From positions 1 to 6,293 of the forward strand of contig JAFUQW010000129.1 of assembly GCA_017472115.1 (NCBI GenBank): a stretch of 6,293 bases of DNA, written 5' to 3'. Every line of letters begins with the position of its first letter. The stretch's first letter is position 1. The translations under genes and the position numbers were made by a program. Source of the DNA: Bacteroidales bacterium. GTDB taxonomy: Bacteria > Bacteroidota > Bacteroidia > Bacteroidales > UBA932. Under the pieces are notes generated by a model. It was not told the DNA's origin. It did no database searches and worked only from the letters and a program-made list of their open reading frames with translations. This document shows positions 1 through 6,293 of the stretch, in pieces.

Positions 1-1281
1 CCGTGTCAGTGTAGTCATTCCTGCATCATAATCATCCTCGACCTGACGTAGAATGATTCTTTTCAATTCCACCTCATCCTTCGCAATTCCAAGAATTTCC
101 CATGAAGACAGAACACCTTCCCAAAGTTGTCTGACATGAAGAATCAGTTGGCCGGTAAGATAATCTCTGTCATTGACTGCCTTTTGAATCAATGCCTCTT
201 CCTGTCTCATCCTGTGGGTTACCTTACCCCAGTCCGACAAGGGAATCTGTATTCCTGCAAAGATGCCTCCACTCAGTTTTGGTGTGCCGATCAGTCTTCC
301 ATAGCCATAGGTGACACCTATGCCGATCTGCGGCAAGGCATCGGCCAGGATGATCTTTTTCTGCAGTTCATGTGACTTTACGGACAACTCCAGAAGCTTT
401 GACTCGGTCATATCATTAAGCGCATATTCAGGATCATAATAATAATCTGACGGCTCCTGTAAGTAAGGAAGATTGTCGGAGAGAACAATATCGTCAATAT
501 TTGGCGGAGTTTCTTCGGAAGGCATCTTCACCACGGTGTACGGGATGCCCGTCATATTGAGCAGATCCATCTTCGCAAGACGGATACCGCTGAGCAGCTT
601 TGAGCGTTGTGCCTTGAGCGAATTGTATTCCTGCCTGACTTCAAGAAGATTCCGTTCAATGGCCAGGCCTGCCTTATAAGCGGCATCCATATCCTTTTGA
701 AGAGAATCCAACAAGTTGAAGCCTGCCTCTATTGTCGTGAGTTTGTCCTGAAGAGAGACTATGGTCCAGTATTTCTGTTCGATCTCGATATTACTGTCCC
801 TCAAGGCGGCCGTCCCTTTTATTTCGGCCGCCTGGATTCCTATTGCAGCCAGTCGGTTGCTGTTGAGTATCTTGCCTCCGGCATATATCGGCTGCATGAC
901 TGACAGGCCTGCAGAAAATCCATTTCGGATAAAGGAATATGATGTGCTCAGACCGTTCATTCGGGCAAACGTTTCGAACTGCCATGCAAGATTGTAGGCC
1001 ATGTCGGAAGTTCCGAGAAGGTCACTCGCATCAATTGTCAGCAAGTGCTCGCTGAGATGGAACCCTGTCACTGATGCTTTGATTTCCGGGAAATAATATG
1101 TAAATGCTTCTGACTTACGGGCTCTTGCATATTCCAGATCCAGATGAGAGTTTCTCACTGTCGTTGCGTTTACGGCTCCATGGTCAAGACAGTCCTTCAA
1201 TGACAGATTGACAGGCTCCTGAGCATGTGCTCTACCGGAAGCAGCCAGCAGCAGAACGATTGTTATTATCTTATTCTTCAT
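1..1281 (-). CDS. TolC-family outer-membrane efflux channel, C-terminus cut off by window edge
   Basis: This gene encodes the outer-membrane channel of the tripartite pump. It starts at ATG 1281-1279, one base after the permease TAA stop (1283-1285), and stays open for 427 codons to the first base of the window, so the stop is not seen. Residues 1-20 form a Sec signal peptide (K2-K4 followed by a hydrophobic core) with an AHA|Q cleavage site; there is no lipobox, so it is probably not lipidated. Family signatures include PIYAGGK at residues 131-137, the helical segment AYKAGLAIERNLLEVRQ at about 201-217, and IQIPLSDWGK at 344-353, the second-repeat counterpart of the first. Residues 417-426 (DDYDAGMTTL) match the usual lead-in to the last conserved helix, so probably only a few tens of residues are missing. 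TolC proteins trimerise into a beta-barrel plus a periplasmic alpha-helical tunnel. Membership is clear; the substrate is unknown. Confidence 0.93.
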   Translation of the reverse strand, partial: MKNKIITIVLLLAASGRAHAQEPVNLSLKDCLDHGAVNATTVRNSHLDLEYARARKSEAFTYYFPEIKASVTGFHLSEHLLTIDASDLLGTSDMAYNLAWQFETFARMNGLSTSYSFIRNGFSAGLSVMQPIYAGGKILNSNRLAAIGIQAAEIKGTAALRDSNIEIEQKYWTIVSLQDKLTTIEAGFNLLDSLQKDMDAAYKAGLAIERNLLEVRQEYNSLKAQRSKLLSGIRLAKMDLLNMTGIPYTVVKMPSEETPPNIDDIVLSDNLPYLQEPSDYYYDPEYALNDMTESKLLELSVKSHELQKKIILADALPQIGIGVTYGYGRLIGTPKLSGGIFAGIQIPLSDWGKVTHRMRQEEALIQKAVNDRDYLTGQLILHVRQLWEGVLSSWEILGIAKDEVELKRIILRQVEDDYDAGMTTLTR

Positions 1282-1282
1282 C

Positions 1283-4200
1283 TTATACAGCGTTTGTTTT
1301 GTTTCTGAAAACCAGCCAGTATGAAACGGGCATGATAAGGACAATAAGAATAATAGAAAGCAGAGTGCCGAAACAGATGACGACCCCCATAGGCTGCCAT
1401 AGCAGATCCCCTCCGGTCACCATCGGGAGTACTCCTAAAGCTGTTGTGCATGAGGTCAGGAATATCGGTCTCATTCTTCTCTGTCCCGCCAGCATTGCTG
1501 CTTCCTTGACACTATAGCCATGCTTGAATCTGAGTTCCTCAGCATATTCATACATAAGGATTCCGTTTCTGACAATTATACCGATCAGACTGATGATTCC
1601 AAGAATCGCTGTCAGTCCGAGATCCAGGTCGAACATCCATAGTCCTATGAGTGCACCGAAGAGGCATAATGTACTCATCGCGAGAGTCAGCAGGGCAAGA
1701 GACAATTTCTTGAAATGGAAAACCATGAATATAATCAGCACCATCACTGCCGCGATCACGGACAGCAGGATTTCCGGAATCACCTGGTCATTAGTTCCGG
1801 ACAATCCGCGGTATTCCACTACTGTGCCTTTCGGCAGCGTCGGTACAATTTCAGCCTCTATATAATCCTTTATCTTCTTTGCTGCCACGGGCTGGCTTTT
1901 ACCGAATTTCATGTCGGCGAAGATGCTGATGGACGCTTCGTTCCCATACCTCTCCAGCATAGAAGGTTGCCAGTCAGGCTCAACTTCCGCGACTTGTCTC
2001 AAAGGAACATCGACTCCAGGTATCGCGGTCGGTATCAGGATATTATCTATTTCCTGAACATTCCCTACATTAGATAAATCAGAATACAGATTGACCGGAA
2101 TCGCTTTGTCATCTTCCCATAGAGTCGCGATGTTCTGTCCGTCAAGAATACCTGACAGCGACAGAGAGAGCAACCCTTCATTGACTCCAAGACGAGCTGC
2201 CTCGTCCGGATATGGGGAGATGTTGATGACAGGTTCATACATGTCATTGGTCGAATGTACCCACATTACATCCTGATCCAGTGTCATCATATATCTTTTG
2301 ATGTCTTCTGCGGCCTTTGCGAAAGCATCTCTATCCTCTCCTTTAAGAGTGATCGTGATCGGAGCCTCGACCGCCTGATAATCTATCTGCTTGTATCTTA
2401 CAAGTACATCAGGGAAAATATTCTCATGATCTCTTTCATATTCTTTAAGCAATTCATCTGTAGCCTTTATGGAAGTGGTGTTTACTATTATCTGCGCCTT
2501 TAGTCTGTCCGGTGCTATAGGTGAATATGTCGCAGTGAACCGTGGCGCTCCGGTACCGATGAACGAAGTGACTGATTCCACACGATCGTCTGAGAGAAGC
2601 ATCCCTTGGATTGAGTCCGCGACCTGTCTGGTCCGGTCAATGCCGTTGCGGCTTTCCACTTCCAGTTCAATGGCGAAATAATCTCTTGCAGCTTTCGGCA
2701 TCATCTGCACATTGATGTTCCTGAAGCATATGAAAGCAAGCGCAAGTGCCAGGATGCCGATTCCGATTGTTGCCGCCGGATGTCGGAAACAAAGTCTCTC
2801 TGCCCTTGCATAAGCGCTCTCTATCAATCCGAATACTTTGTCCTGCCCTCTTTCAAATATGTTCTTCTTCTCGCTTATTCTGATGAACCTGGTCTCTAAC
2901 GAGGGCACTACTGACACCGCATATACAAGAGAGAACAGAAGAGCTATTGCAATCACCCATGGCAACAGGCTGACGAAGTCACCAAGATACCCGGTGATGA
3001 TCATTTTGACAGGAAAGAACATTGCACTGATTGCAAGTGTGGCTGCCAGTGTCGGAGAGAATATTTCCTTTATGCTTCTTTTCGCTGCTTCTGTACGGCT
3101 GTAGCCTTCCTTGAGCTTTACGATATAGGCGTCCATCGTAATGATGGAATCATCCACAATCATACCGAGGACGACTATCAACGCCGCCAGGGTGACTGTA
3201 TTCAGATCGATTCCGGCAAGGAACATGACCGCTATTGTAAGTGCTGTGCATATAGGGAGTCCGGAACAAGCGATCAAAGCAGATCTGAGCGGGAACAGCA
3301 GCAGCATCACAAGTACGACGACAATCATGGCATAGACAAGGTCACTCAGAAAGGACTTCACCGAATTGTTCACAACCTCAGGCTGGTCAGAGATCCTGCT
3401 CATTGTGATACTCTCGGGAAGATCCTTCGAAAACTCGCTGATGACGGTGTCAACTTCCCTGCCGAATGCAACTATATTATTGCCCGGCTTCATTTCCAAT
3501 GCCAGGACAAGGCAGGGATTCCCGTTGAATGTGATGTAGGCATCGGGATCCTTGACACGCCTCTGTATGTCTGCAATGTCCTTCAGTCTGACAATATTTC
3601 CACCTGCATCCGAATATACTATTTTTTCCGCCACCTCCATTTCCGAGGAAATATTTTCCTTGATATTGACGGATGCATGAACATCGGCGGACTTATATGT
3701 TCCGGAAGGAACGGCTGTCGTGGACATCTGATACTGCATCACCAATGATGACGCGCTGACAGCGTACGAAGACAACCTGTCATTATCGACGGTGACGGCT
3801 ATTTCTTCACTTTGTGTCCCTAAGACAGACACGTCAGCCAGCTCGGGGATGCGCCTTAATGAAGAGCATAATGCATCGGCATATTCTTCAAGTTCAGTGT
3901 GGCTTTTGTCATTTGACTGTATGGCTATGAGAATTGAATTCAGTGAACTGAAATCGTCCAGGACGGCGACTCCAAGGACACCGACGGGGAGAGAAAGCTT
4001 TTCTGCCTGAAGTTTCAGCTTTATCTTTGACCACACCTCATCCTTGTCTTCAGGAGAGCAGGTCAGATCAGTGTATATATAACAGATTCCGTCCTTTGTT
4101 ATCGACCTTATAGTCTCTCTGTTGACTTCAGGAAATGAAATGAGCGTCTGTTCCAAAGGAATCGTCAGTTGCTGCTCGACCTCATCTATGGATGCCCCCG

Positions 4201-4375
4201 GGTACACGCCCACCACCAGTCCCTGCTTGATTTCAAAAGACGGGAATTCATCCTTGTTCATATATTCCAGCGAAACGATTCCTGCCAAGGCAAGAATCCC
4301 CACAACCGCATATACGATCTTCTTGTGTCTTATTGCAAATTCTACGTATCCTGTGATACCTGTCAGTCTCTTCAT
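1283..4375 (-). CDS. RND (AcrB/HAE-like) multidrug efflux permease
   Basis: This is the inner-membrane proton-driven pump subunit. It has 1030 residues, full length for the family (AcrB has 1049). The layout is the duplicated RND plan: TM1 at about 18-36, first porter loop about 37-340, TM2-6 about 341-490, TM7 about 533-551, second porter loop about 552-866, TM8-12 about 868-1023. The porter domain opens with DEFPSFEIKQGLVVGVYPGA (42-61). TM4 carries GMIVDDSIITMD with D408 and D409, equivalent to the AcrB proton-relay pair D407/D408. TM10 reads IIVRNGILMYEYAEE, with R936 where AcrB has K940. The paired Asp in VDD argues against the CzcA heavy-metal type, so drug, detergent, bile-salt or lipid-like substrates are likelier. 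The ATG (4375-4373) overlaps the adaptor TGA as ATGA. The sequence resembles a clade common in Bacteroidales; the exact substrate cannot be told. Confidence 0.96.
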   Translation of the reverse strand: MKRLTGITGYVEFAIRHKKIVYAVVGILALAGIVSLEYMNKDEFPSFEIKQGLVVGVYPGASIDEVEQQLTIPLEQTLISFPEVNRETIRSITKDGICYIYTDLTCSPEDKDEVWSKIKLKLQAEKLSLPVGVLGVAVLDDFSSLNSILIAIQSNDKSHTELEEYADALCSSLRRIPELADVSVLGTQSEEIAVTVDNDRLSSYAVSASSLVMQYQMSTTAVPSGTYKSADVHASVNIKENISSEMEVAEKIVYSDAGGNIVRLKDIADIQRRVKDPDAYITFNGNPCLVLALEMKPGNNIVAFGREVDTVISEFSKDLPESITMSRISDQPEVVNNSVKSFLSDLVYAMIVVVLVMLLLFPLRSALIACSGLPICTALTIAVMFLAGIDLNTVTLAALIVVLGMIVDDSIITMDAYIVKLKEGYSRTEAAKRSIKEIFSPTLAATLAISAMFFPVKMIITGYLGDFVSLLPWVIAIALLFSLVYAVSVVPSLETRFIRISEKKNIFERGQDKVFGLIESAYARAERLCFRHPAATIGIGILALALAFICFRNINVQMMPKAARDYFAIELEVESRNGIDRTRQVADSIQGMLLSDDRVESVTSFIGTGAPRFTATYSPIAPDRLKAQIIVNTTSIKATDELLKEYERDHENIFPDVLVRYKQIDYQAVEAPITITLKGEDRDAFAKAAEDIKRYMMTLDQDVMWVHSTNDMYEPVINISPYPDEAARLGVNEGLLSLSLSGILDGQNIATLWEDDKAIPVNLYSDLSNVGNVQEIDNILIPTAIPGVDVPLRQVAEVEPDWQPSMLERYGNEASISIFADMKFGKSQPVAAKKIKDYIEAEIVPTLPKGTVVEYRGLSGTNDQVIPEILLSVIAAVMVLIIFMVFHFKKLSLALLTLAMSTLCLFGALIGLWMFDLDLGLTAILGIISLIGIIVRNGILMYEYAEELRFKHGYSVKEAAMLAGQRRMRPIFLTSCTTALGVLPMVTGGDLLWQPMGVVICFGTLLSIILIVLIMPVSYWLVFRNKTNAV

Positions 4376-5406
4376 CTTTCAACCGTTTTGACCTTCATGC
4401 CTGAAGATACTTTGCGTCTTCCATCTATTATCACCAAAGTCCCATCTTCGAGTCCTTCCGATATGGTCACTCCGTCCCCGTTATATCCTGATACTGTGAC
4501 ATACCTTTTTCCCACTGTTCCGTCAGTCACAATCCACACATATCGTCCGGAAGCATCCGTCATTACCGCGTGAACAGGGACAGTCAGTGTCTGCTTGCCT
4601 TCCTTGAACAGACTTACCCTGCACGACATTCCCGGCAGGAGACCGTCAGTCTTTTCCGGGACCGCCCTACATTCATAAGTGTGAGATACGGAAGAGGCCG
4701 TATGCCCTGTGACCGACACGACTGCTTCGATGTTCTTTCCTAGTGCCGGCACCTTGACCAGGGCCTGCCGGCCATGGATGATATGACCTATCTCTGATTC
4801 CGGCACCGAAAAGGATATTTCAACCTCATTTATATCAAGAATCCGAGTCAATGGATTCCCTATGGATACCTCAGTTCCCGGTTCTGCATAGACCTCATTG
4901 ACAATCCCGTTATAAGGAGCCTTGACATGACAATTATCCAAGGCGTTTTTCGCTGCCCGTTCACTTGCCTGTGCCTTTGCCAGATCCGATTTTATTTCTT
5001 CGAATTTCTGGTCTGAGATGCCGCCGGAAGCATATACTTTCTTTGCCCTTTCATAACCGTCCTCTGCGAGAATCAACGTTGACTTCGCAATTTCATACAT
5101 CGACTTGACCTGCTCCGACTCAATCACAGCCATTACATATCCCTTCTTGACACGGCTGCCCTTGCGGACGTTCAGTTCAGTGATTGTTCCGGATGCCTGC
5201 GAGAAAATCAATGTGTTCTTTGAGGGCTCTACTGATCCAACGTATGTCTGAGCCACGTCTGTATCAAGTTCTGTAGCCTTTATCACTCCGACTTCCACGA
5301 TCCGTTCTTCTTCTTTAGAGAATTGATTACGTTGTTCAGATGTGCCACATGAGATGAACGCTATGAAAGCTGATGACGTGATTATTGTCTTTACTATACT
5401 TCTCAT
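4372..5406 (-). CDS. RND efflux periplasmic adaptor (membrane-fusion protein), lipoprotein
   Basis: This HlyD/AcrA-type adaptor bridges the permease and the TolC channel. I place the start at ATG 5406-5404, which overlaps the upstream TGA as ATGA and gives 344 residues with a clean lipoprotein signal: R2, K6, a hydrophobic core, and lipobox FISC with C20 acylated. An in-frame ATG at 5427 would add seven polar residues before the signal and is less likely. Domains, numbered from the chosen start: first lipoyl half about 71-95 (ASGTITELNVRKGSRVKKG), alpha-helical hairpin about 98-156, second lipoyl half about 159-190 (VKAPYNGIV, EPGTEV), beta-barrel about 194-265, and membrane-proximal domain about 266-344. 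In the hairpin, R120, V124 and S131 have the same spacing as the TolC-contacting R128/L132/S139 of AcrA, with Leu changed to Val. The TGA overlaps the permease ATG, which implies coupled translation and near-equal output. Confidence 0.95.
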   Translation of the reverse strand: MRSIVKTIITSSAFIAFISCGTSEQRNQFSKEEERIVEVGVIKATELDTDVAQTYVGSVEPSKNTLIFSQASGTITELNVRKGSRVKKGYVMAVIESEQVKSMYEIAKSTLILAEDGYERAKKVYASGGISDQKFEEIKSDLAKAQASERAAKNALDNCHVKAPYNGIVNEVYAEPGTEVSIGNPLTRILDINEVEISFSVPESEIGHIIHGRQALVKVPALGKNIEAVVSVTGHTASSVSHTYECRAVPEKTDGLLPGMSCRVSLFKEGKQTLTVPVHAVMTDASGRYVWIVTDGTVGKRYVTVSGYNGDGVTISEGLEDGTLVIIDGRRKVSSGMKVKTVER

Positions 5407-5957
5407 ATGTTTTTCGTAGCTATGCATTCCACCTTACTGTCCACAATCGTCATACTGATGTCGTTGACCATAAGGACCCCATGATATGTGAAATCCATGG
5501 TCACCAGGTCTTCGTATCTTGTTCCGCTTCCTGAATACGTCACGAAACCTCCACCAAGCGTTGATTCGCCATCGGTCAGCGACACGGTCTTTTCTTCCGG
5601 CTCCGGAATGGAAATCTGATTGTCTTTTACCACGGCCGATGCTTTGCAGGCATTGCCTAACAGGTCGTTGAAGGTTATTATGGCAGAGCCACTGTCTTCA
5701 TCCGTCTTTCTTATACGCATCTGGCCTTGTTCGGGTTTCAGTGCCACCCAAACTTGTTCATAACTTATTCCGACGGAAGCCATATAGGCTTTCTCTTCAT
5801 CTGTTGCGTTCACGTAGTCTGTCGGTAGCAATGCGACCTTTCCGCTTGTCTTGAAGGTATAGGCTCCCTCAAACTGACTGATGTCAGATTTCTCGCATGA
5901 GATTATGACTGTCGCCATCAAGGCGATGACAATCCGATAGATTCCTGATGTTCTCAT
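5403..5957 (-). CDS. Small lipoprotein of unknown function, first larger gene of the efflux operon
   Basis: This gene encodes 184 residues. Residues 1-20 are a lipoprotein signal (R2, R8, hydrophobic IVIALMATVI) ending in lipobox IISC with C21. The mature chain begins CEKSDISQFEGAYTFKTSG and is rich in short alternating hydrophobic/polar stretches with many Gly, Thr and Ser and no further cysteine until C103 and C179, which suggests a beta-sheet or beta-barrel-like fold. No catalytic motif is visible and I do not recognise a named family; it resembles uncharacterised small lipoproteins of Bacteroidales. The 22 bases before its ATG are A/T-rich with no Shine-Dalgarno, as is usual for Bacteroidota. 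Its TGA (5405-5403) overlaps the adaptor start by four bases, tying it to the pump. It may be an accessory periplasmic component, a substrate-binding partner or an envelope sensor; all three are guesses. Confidence 0.85.
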   Translation of the reverse strand: MRTSGIYRIVIALMATVIISCEKSDISQFEGAYTFKTSGKVALLPTDYVNATDEEKAYMASVGISYEQVWVALKPEQGQMRIRKTDEDSGSAIITFNDLLGNACKASAVVKDNQISIPEPEEKTVSLTDGESTLGGGFVTYSGSGTRYEDLVTMDFTYHGVLMVNDISMTIVDSKVECIATKNI

Positions 5958-5979
5958 TTCTGTATCTATTTTGTAAAAA

Positions 5980-6084
5980 TTACATAAGTCTGTCGCTGAT
6001 GACGAAGTTCAAAAGTCCGGCAAGCATTCGTGCTATGAAGTTGCATATCAGCAAATTGTATGCTATGATTCTCTTCAGAATCAT
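5980..6084 (-). CDS. Putative 34-aa cationic amphipathic small protein or leader peptide
   Basis: A 34-codon ORF runs from ATG 6084-6082 to TAA 5982-5980, 22 bases before the lipoprotein start. It is preceded by GGGGAGGT (6091-6098) at ideal spacing, a far better ribosome-binding site than any larger gene here has. The peptide begins MILKRIIAYNLLICNFIA and ends NFVISDRLM. It has four basic residues (K4, R5, R19, R32) against one acidic (D31). Plotted at 100 degrees per residue, K4, R5, N15, R19, N26 and S30 fall in one arc of about 100 degrees, opposite a hydrophobic face, so an amphipathic helix is plausible. L12 sits within the polar arc and N10 lies outside it. It could be a leader peptide controlling the efflux operon, a small pump-associated membrane protein in the manner of AcrZ (49 aa in E. 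coli), or a chance ORF. I recognise no homologue. Evidence for translation is the ribosome-binding site and position only. Confidence 0.5.
   Translation of the reverse strand: MILKRIIAYNLLICNFIARMLAGLLNFVISDRLM
6065..6084 (-). promoter_or_regulatory. Hairpin containing the small ORF's start codon
   Basis: A perfect 8-bp inverted repeat with a 4-nt loop: ATGATTCT (6084-6077 on the minus strand), loop GAAG, then AGAATCAT (6072-6065). The first arm begins exactly with the initiation codon, so in the mRNA the start would be paired when the hairpin forms, while the Shine-Dalgarno stays just outside it. This could modulate initiation. The repeat is seen directly; the regulatory role is inference, and an 8-bp AT-rich stem is only moderately stable. 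Confidence 0.45.
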
Positions 6085-6090
6085 CGTAAG

Positions 6091-6098
6091 ACCTCCCC
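6091..6098 (-). promoter_or_regulatory. Strong Shine-Dalgarno for the 34-aa ORF
   Basis: The minus strand reads GGGGAGGT, ending six bases before the ATG at 6084. This is a near-perfect anti-16S match. None of the larger genes here shows a comparable site, and Bacteroidota genes usually lack one, so it supports deliberate translation of the small ORF and decides its start. Confidence 0.6.
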
Positions 6099-6106
6099 GG
6101 ACGCAG

Positions 6107-6144
6107 TGCCGATATGTCCCCTGAATACGGGGGACATATCGGCA
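6107..6144. promoter_or_regulatory. Perfect 15-bp stem-loop in the operon leader
   Basis: TGCCGATATGTCCCC at 6107-6121 is exactly complementary to 6130-6144, with an 8-base spacer TGAATACG in which a G-C and a G-U pair could extend the stem to an AATA tetraloop on the plus strand. It lies 23 bases upstream of the small ORF start. Neither strand has a T-run directly after the stem, so it is not a standard Rho-independent terminator. It may be an mRNA-stability or attenuation element in the operon leader, an operator, or a boundary structure left from an upstream gene. The structure is certain; the role is not. Confidence 0.7.
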
Positions 6145-6218
6145 ATCTCTTTCAATGTCAGCAGAGGCATAACTTTAACGTCAGTTCGATGAAATTAAGC
6201 TATTGATTATTAGGTAAA

Positions 6219-6278
6219 TAGCAATATATTTTGTAAATTTGAAATCACGACAAATCAACTTCACAAAATACATTGCTA
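6219..6278. repeat. 24-bp imperfect inverted repeat, AT-rich, at window edge
   Basis: The arms 6219-6242 (starting TAGCAATATATTTTGT) and 6255-6278 (ending ACAAAATACATTGCTA) are inverted copies matching at 21 of 24 positions, separated by 12 bases. The surrounding sequence is visibly more AT-rich than the operon. Possible roles are a dimeric regulator's operator, a promoter-associated dyad, or the end of a mobile or repeated element lying beyond the window. An exact match to the Bacteroidota -7 consensus TAnnTTTG (TAAATTTG) overlaps the inner end of the left arm on the plus strand at 6234-6241, but without a convincing -33 partner. Confidence 0.6.
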
Positions 6279-6293
6279 TGATCTCAAGGGACA

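Larger units (their letters stand above)
6085..6293. other. Upstream non-coding leader/promoter region of the efflux operon
   Basis: This 209-base stretch holds no convincing gene. From right to left it contains the AT-rich inverted repeat, about 60 bases of AT-rich spacer, the 15-bp stem-loop and the small ORF's ribosome-binding site. The operon promoter should lie here or further right, because all downstream junctions are too tight for another one. I searched the minus strand for TAnnTTTG and found only near matches, such as TATATTGC inside the inverted repeat and GACTTTTG within the small ORF, so I do not assign a promoter. No regulator gene is seen. Confidence 0.5.

Noticed and set aside
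4169..4573. 134-codon plus-strand ORF across the adaptor/permease junction
   Set aside because: It lies antisense to two clear genes, and its translation shows no domain or signal. It is a shadow of the minus-strand coding sequence, as are the other plus-strand ORFs between 127 and 4573.
5404..5427. Alternative adaptor start at ATG 5427 (MHSYEKHM...)
   Set aside because: It would place seven polar residues before the lipoprotein signal and give a 25-base overlap. The ATG at 5406 gives a canonical 20-residue signal with C20 and an ATGA overlap like the next junction.
5972..5984. 5-bp palindrome TGTAA-AAA-TTACA at the small ORF stop
   Set aside because: It is too short and too AT-rich to support a terminator or operator call.
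6107..6144. The 15-bp stem-loop as a Rho-independent terminator
   Set aside because: Neither strand has a T-run after the stem: the plus strand continues ATCTCTTTC and the minus strand CTGCGTCCGG.
6234..6241. TAAATTTG, an exact match to the Bacteroidota -7 promoter consensus on the plus strand
   Set aside because: There is no TTTG at the expected -33 distance, and no plus-strand gene is visible before the window ends. An 8-base degenerate match in AT-rich DNA is weak on its own.
6181..6293. Minus-strand frame open from the window edge to TGA at 6183-6181 (37 codons, ending INSLISSN)
   Set aside because: It is short, very AT-rich and largely overlaps the inverted repeat. It might be the 3' end of a gene beyond the window, such as a transposase, but nothing in it is recognisable. 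Sequence to the right of 6293 would settle it.

Overview
The window looks like part of a Bacteroidales-type (Bacteroidota) chromosome. The basis is protein family and architecture: an RND permease of the kind common in that group, an adaptor that is a lipoprotein, a second small lipoprotein with a Bacteroidota-like signal peptide, and A-rich rather than Shine-Dalgarno-rich leaders in front of the larger genes. I cannot name a genus from sequence alone.

Everything that looks coding lies on the minus strand and reads from right to left as one apparent operon. In transcription order it holds: a structured leader (6085-6293); a 34-codon small ORF with a strong Shine-Dalgarno (5980-6084); a 184-aa lipoprotein of unknown function (5403-5957); a lipoprotein membrane-fusion adaptor (4372-5406); a 1030-aa RND efflux permease (1283-4375); and a TolC-family outer-membrane channel that runs off the left edge (1-1281, 427 codons visible). 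The junctions are very tight. There are 4-nt ATGA overlaps at lipoprotein/adaptor and adaptor/permease, and a single base between permease and channel, so the protein genes are very probably co-transcribed and translationally coupled.

The last three genes form a complete tripartite efflux system of the AcrA-AcrB-TolC or BmeABC type. The permease would use the proton gradient to capture substrate from the periplasm or inner membrane, the adaptor bridges, and the channel exports across the outer membrane. The substrate cannot be read from the sequence. No regulator gene is visible in the window.

The least explained part is the leader. It carries a perfect 15-bp stem-loop, a GGGGAGGT ribosome-binding site, an 8-bp hairpin that contains the small ORF's start codon, and the small ORF itself, which predicts a cationic, amphipathic, hydrophobic peptide. 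Further upstream is an AT-rich 24-bp inverted repeat (21 of 24 matching) at the window edge. The small ORF is either a regulatory leader peptide or a tiny pump-associated membrane protein; both ideas are inference.
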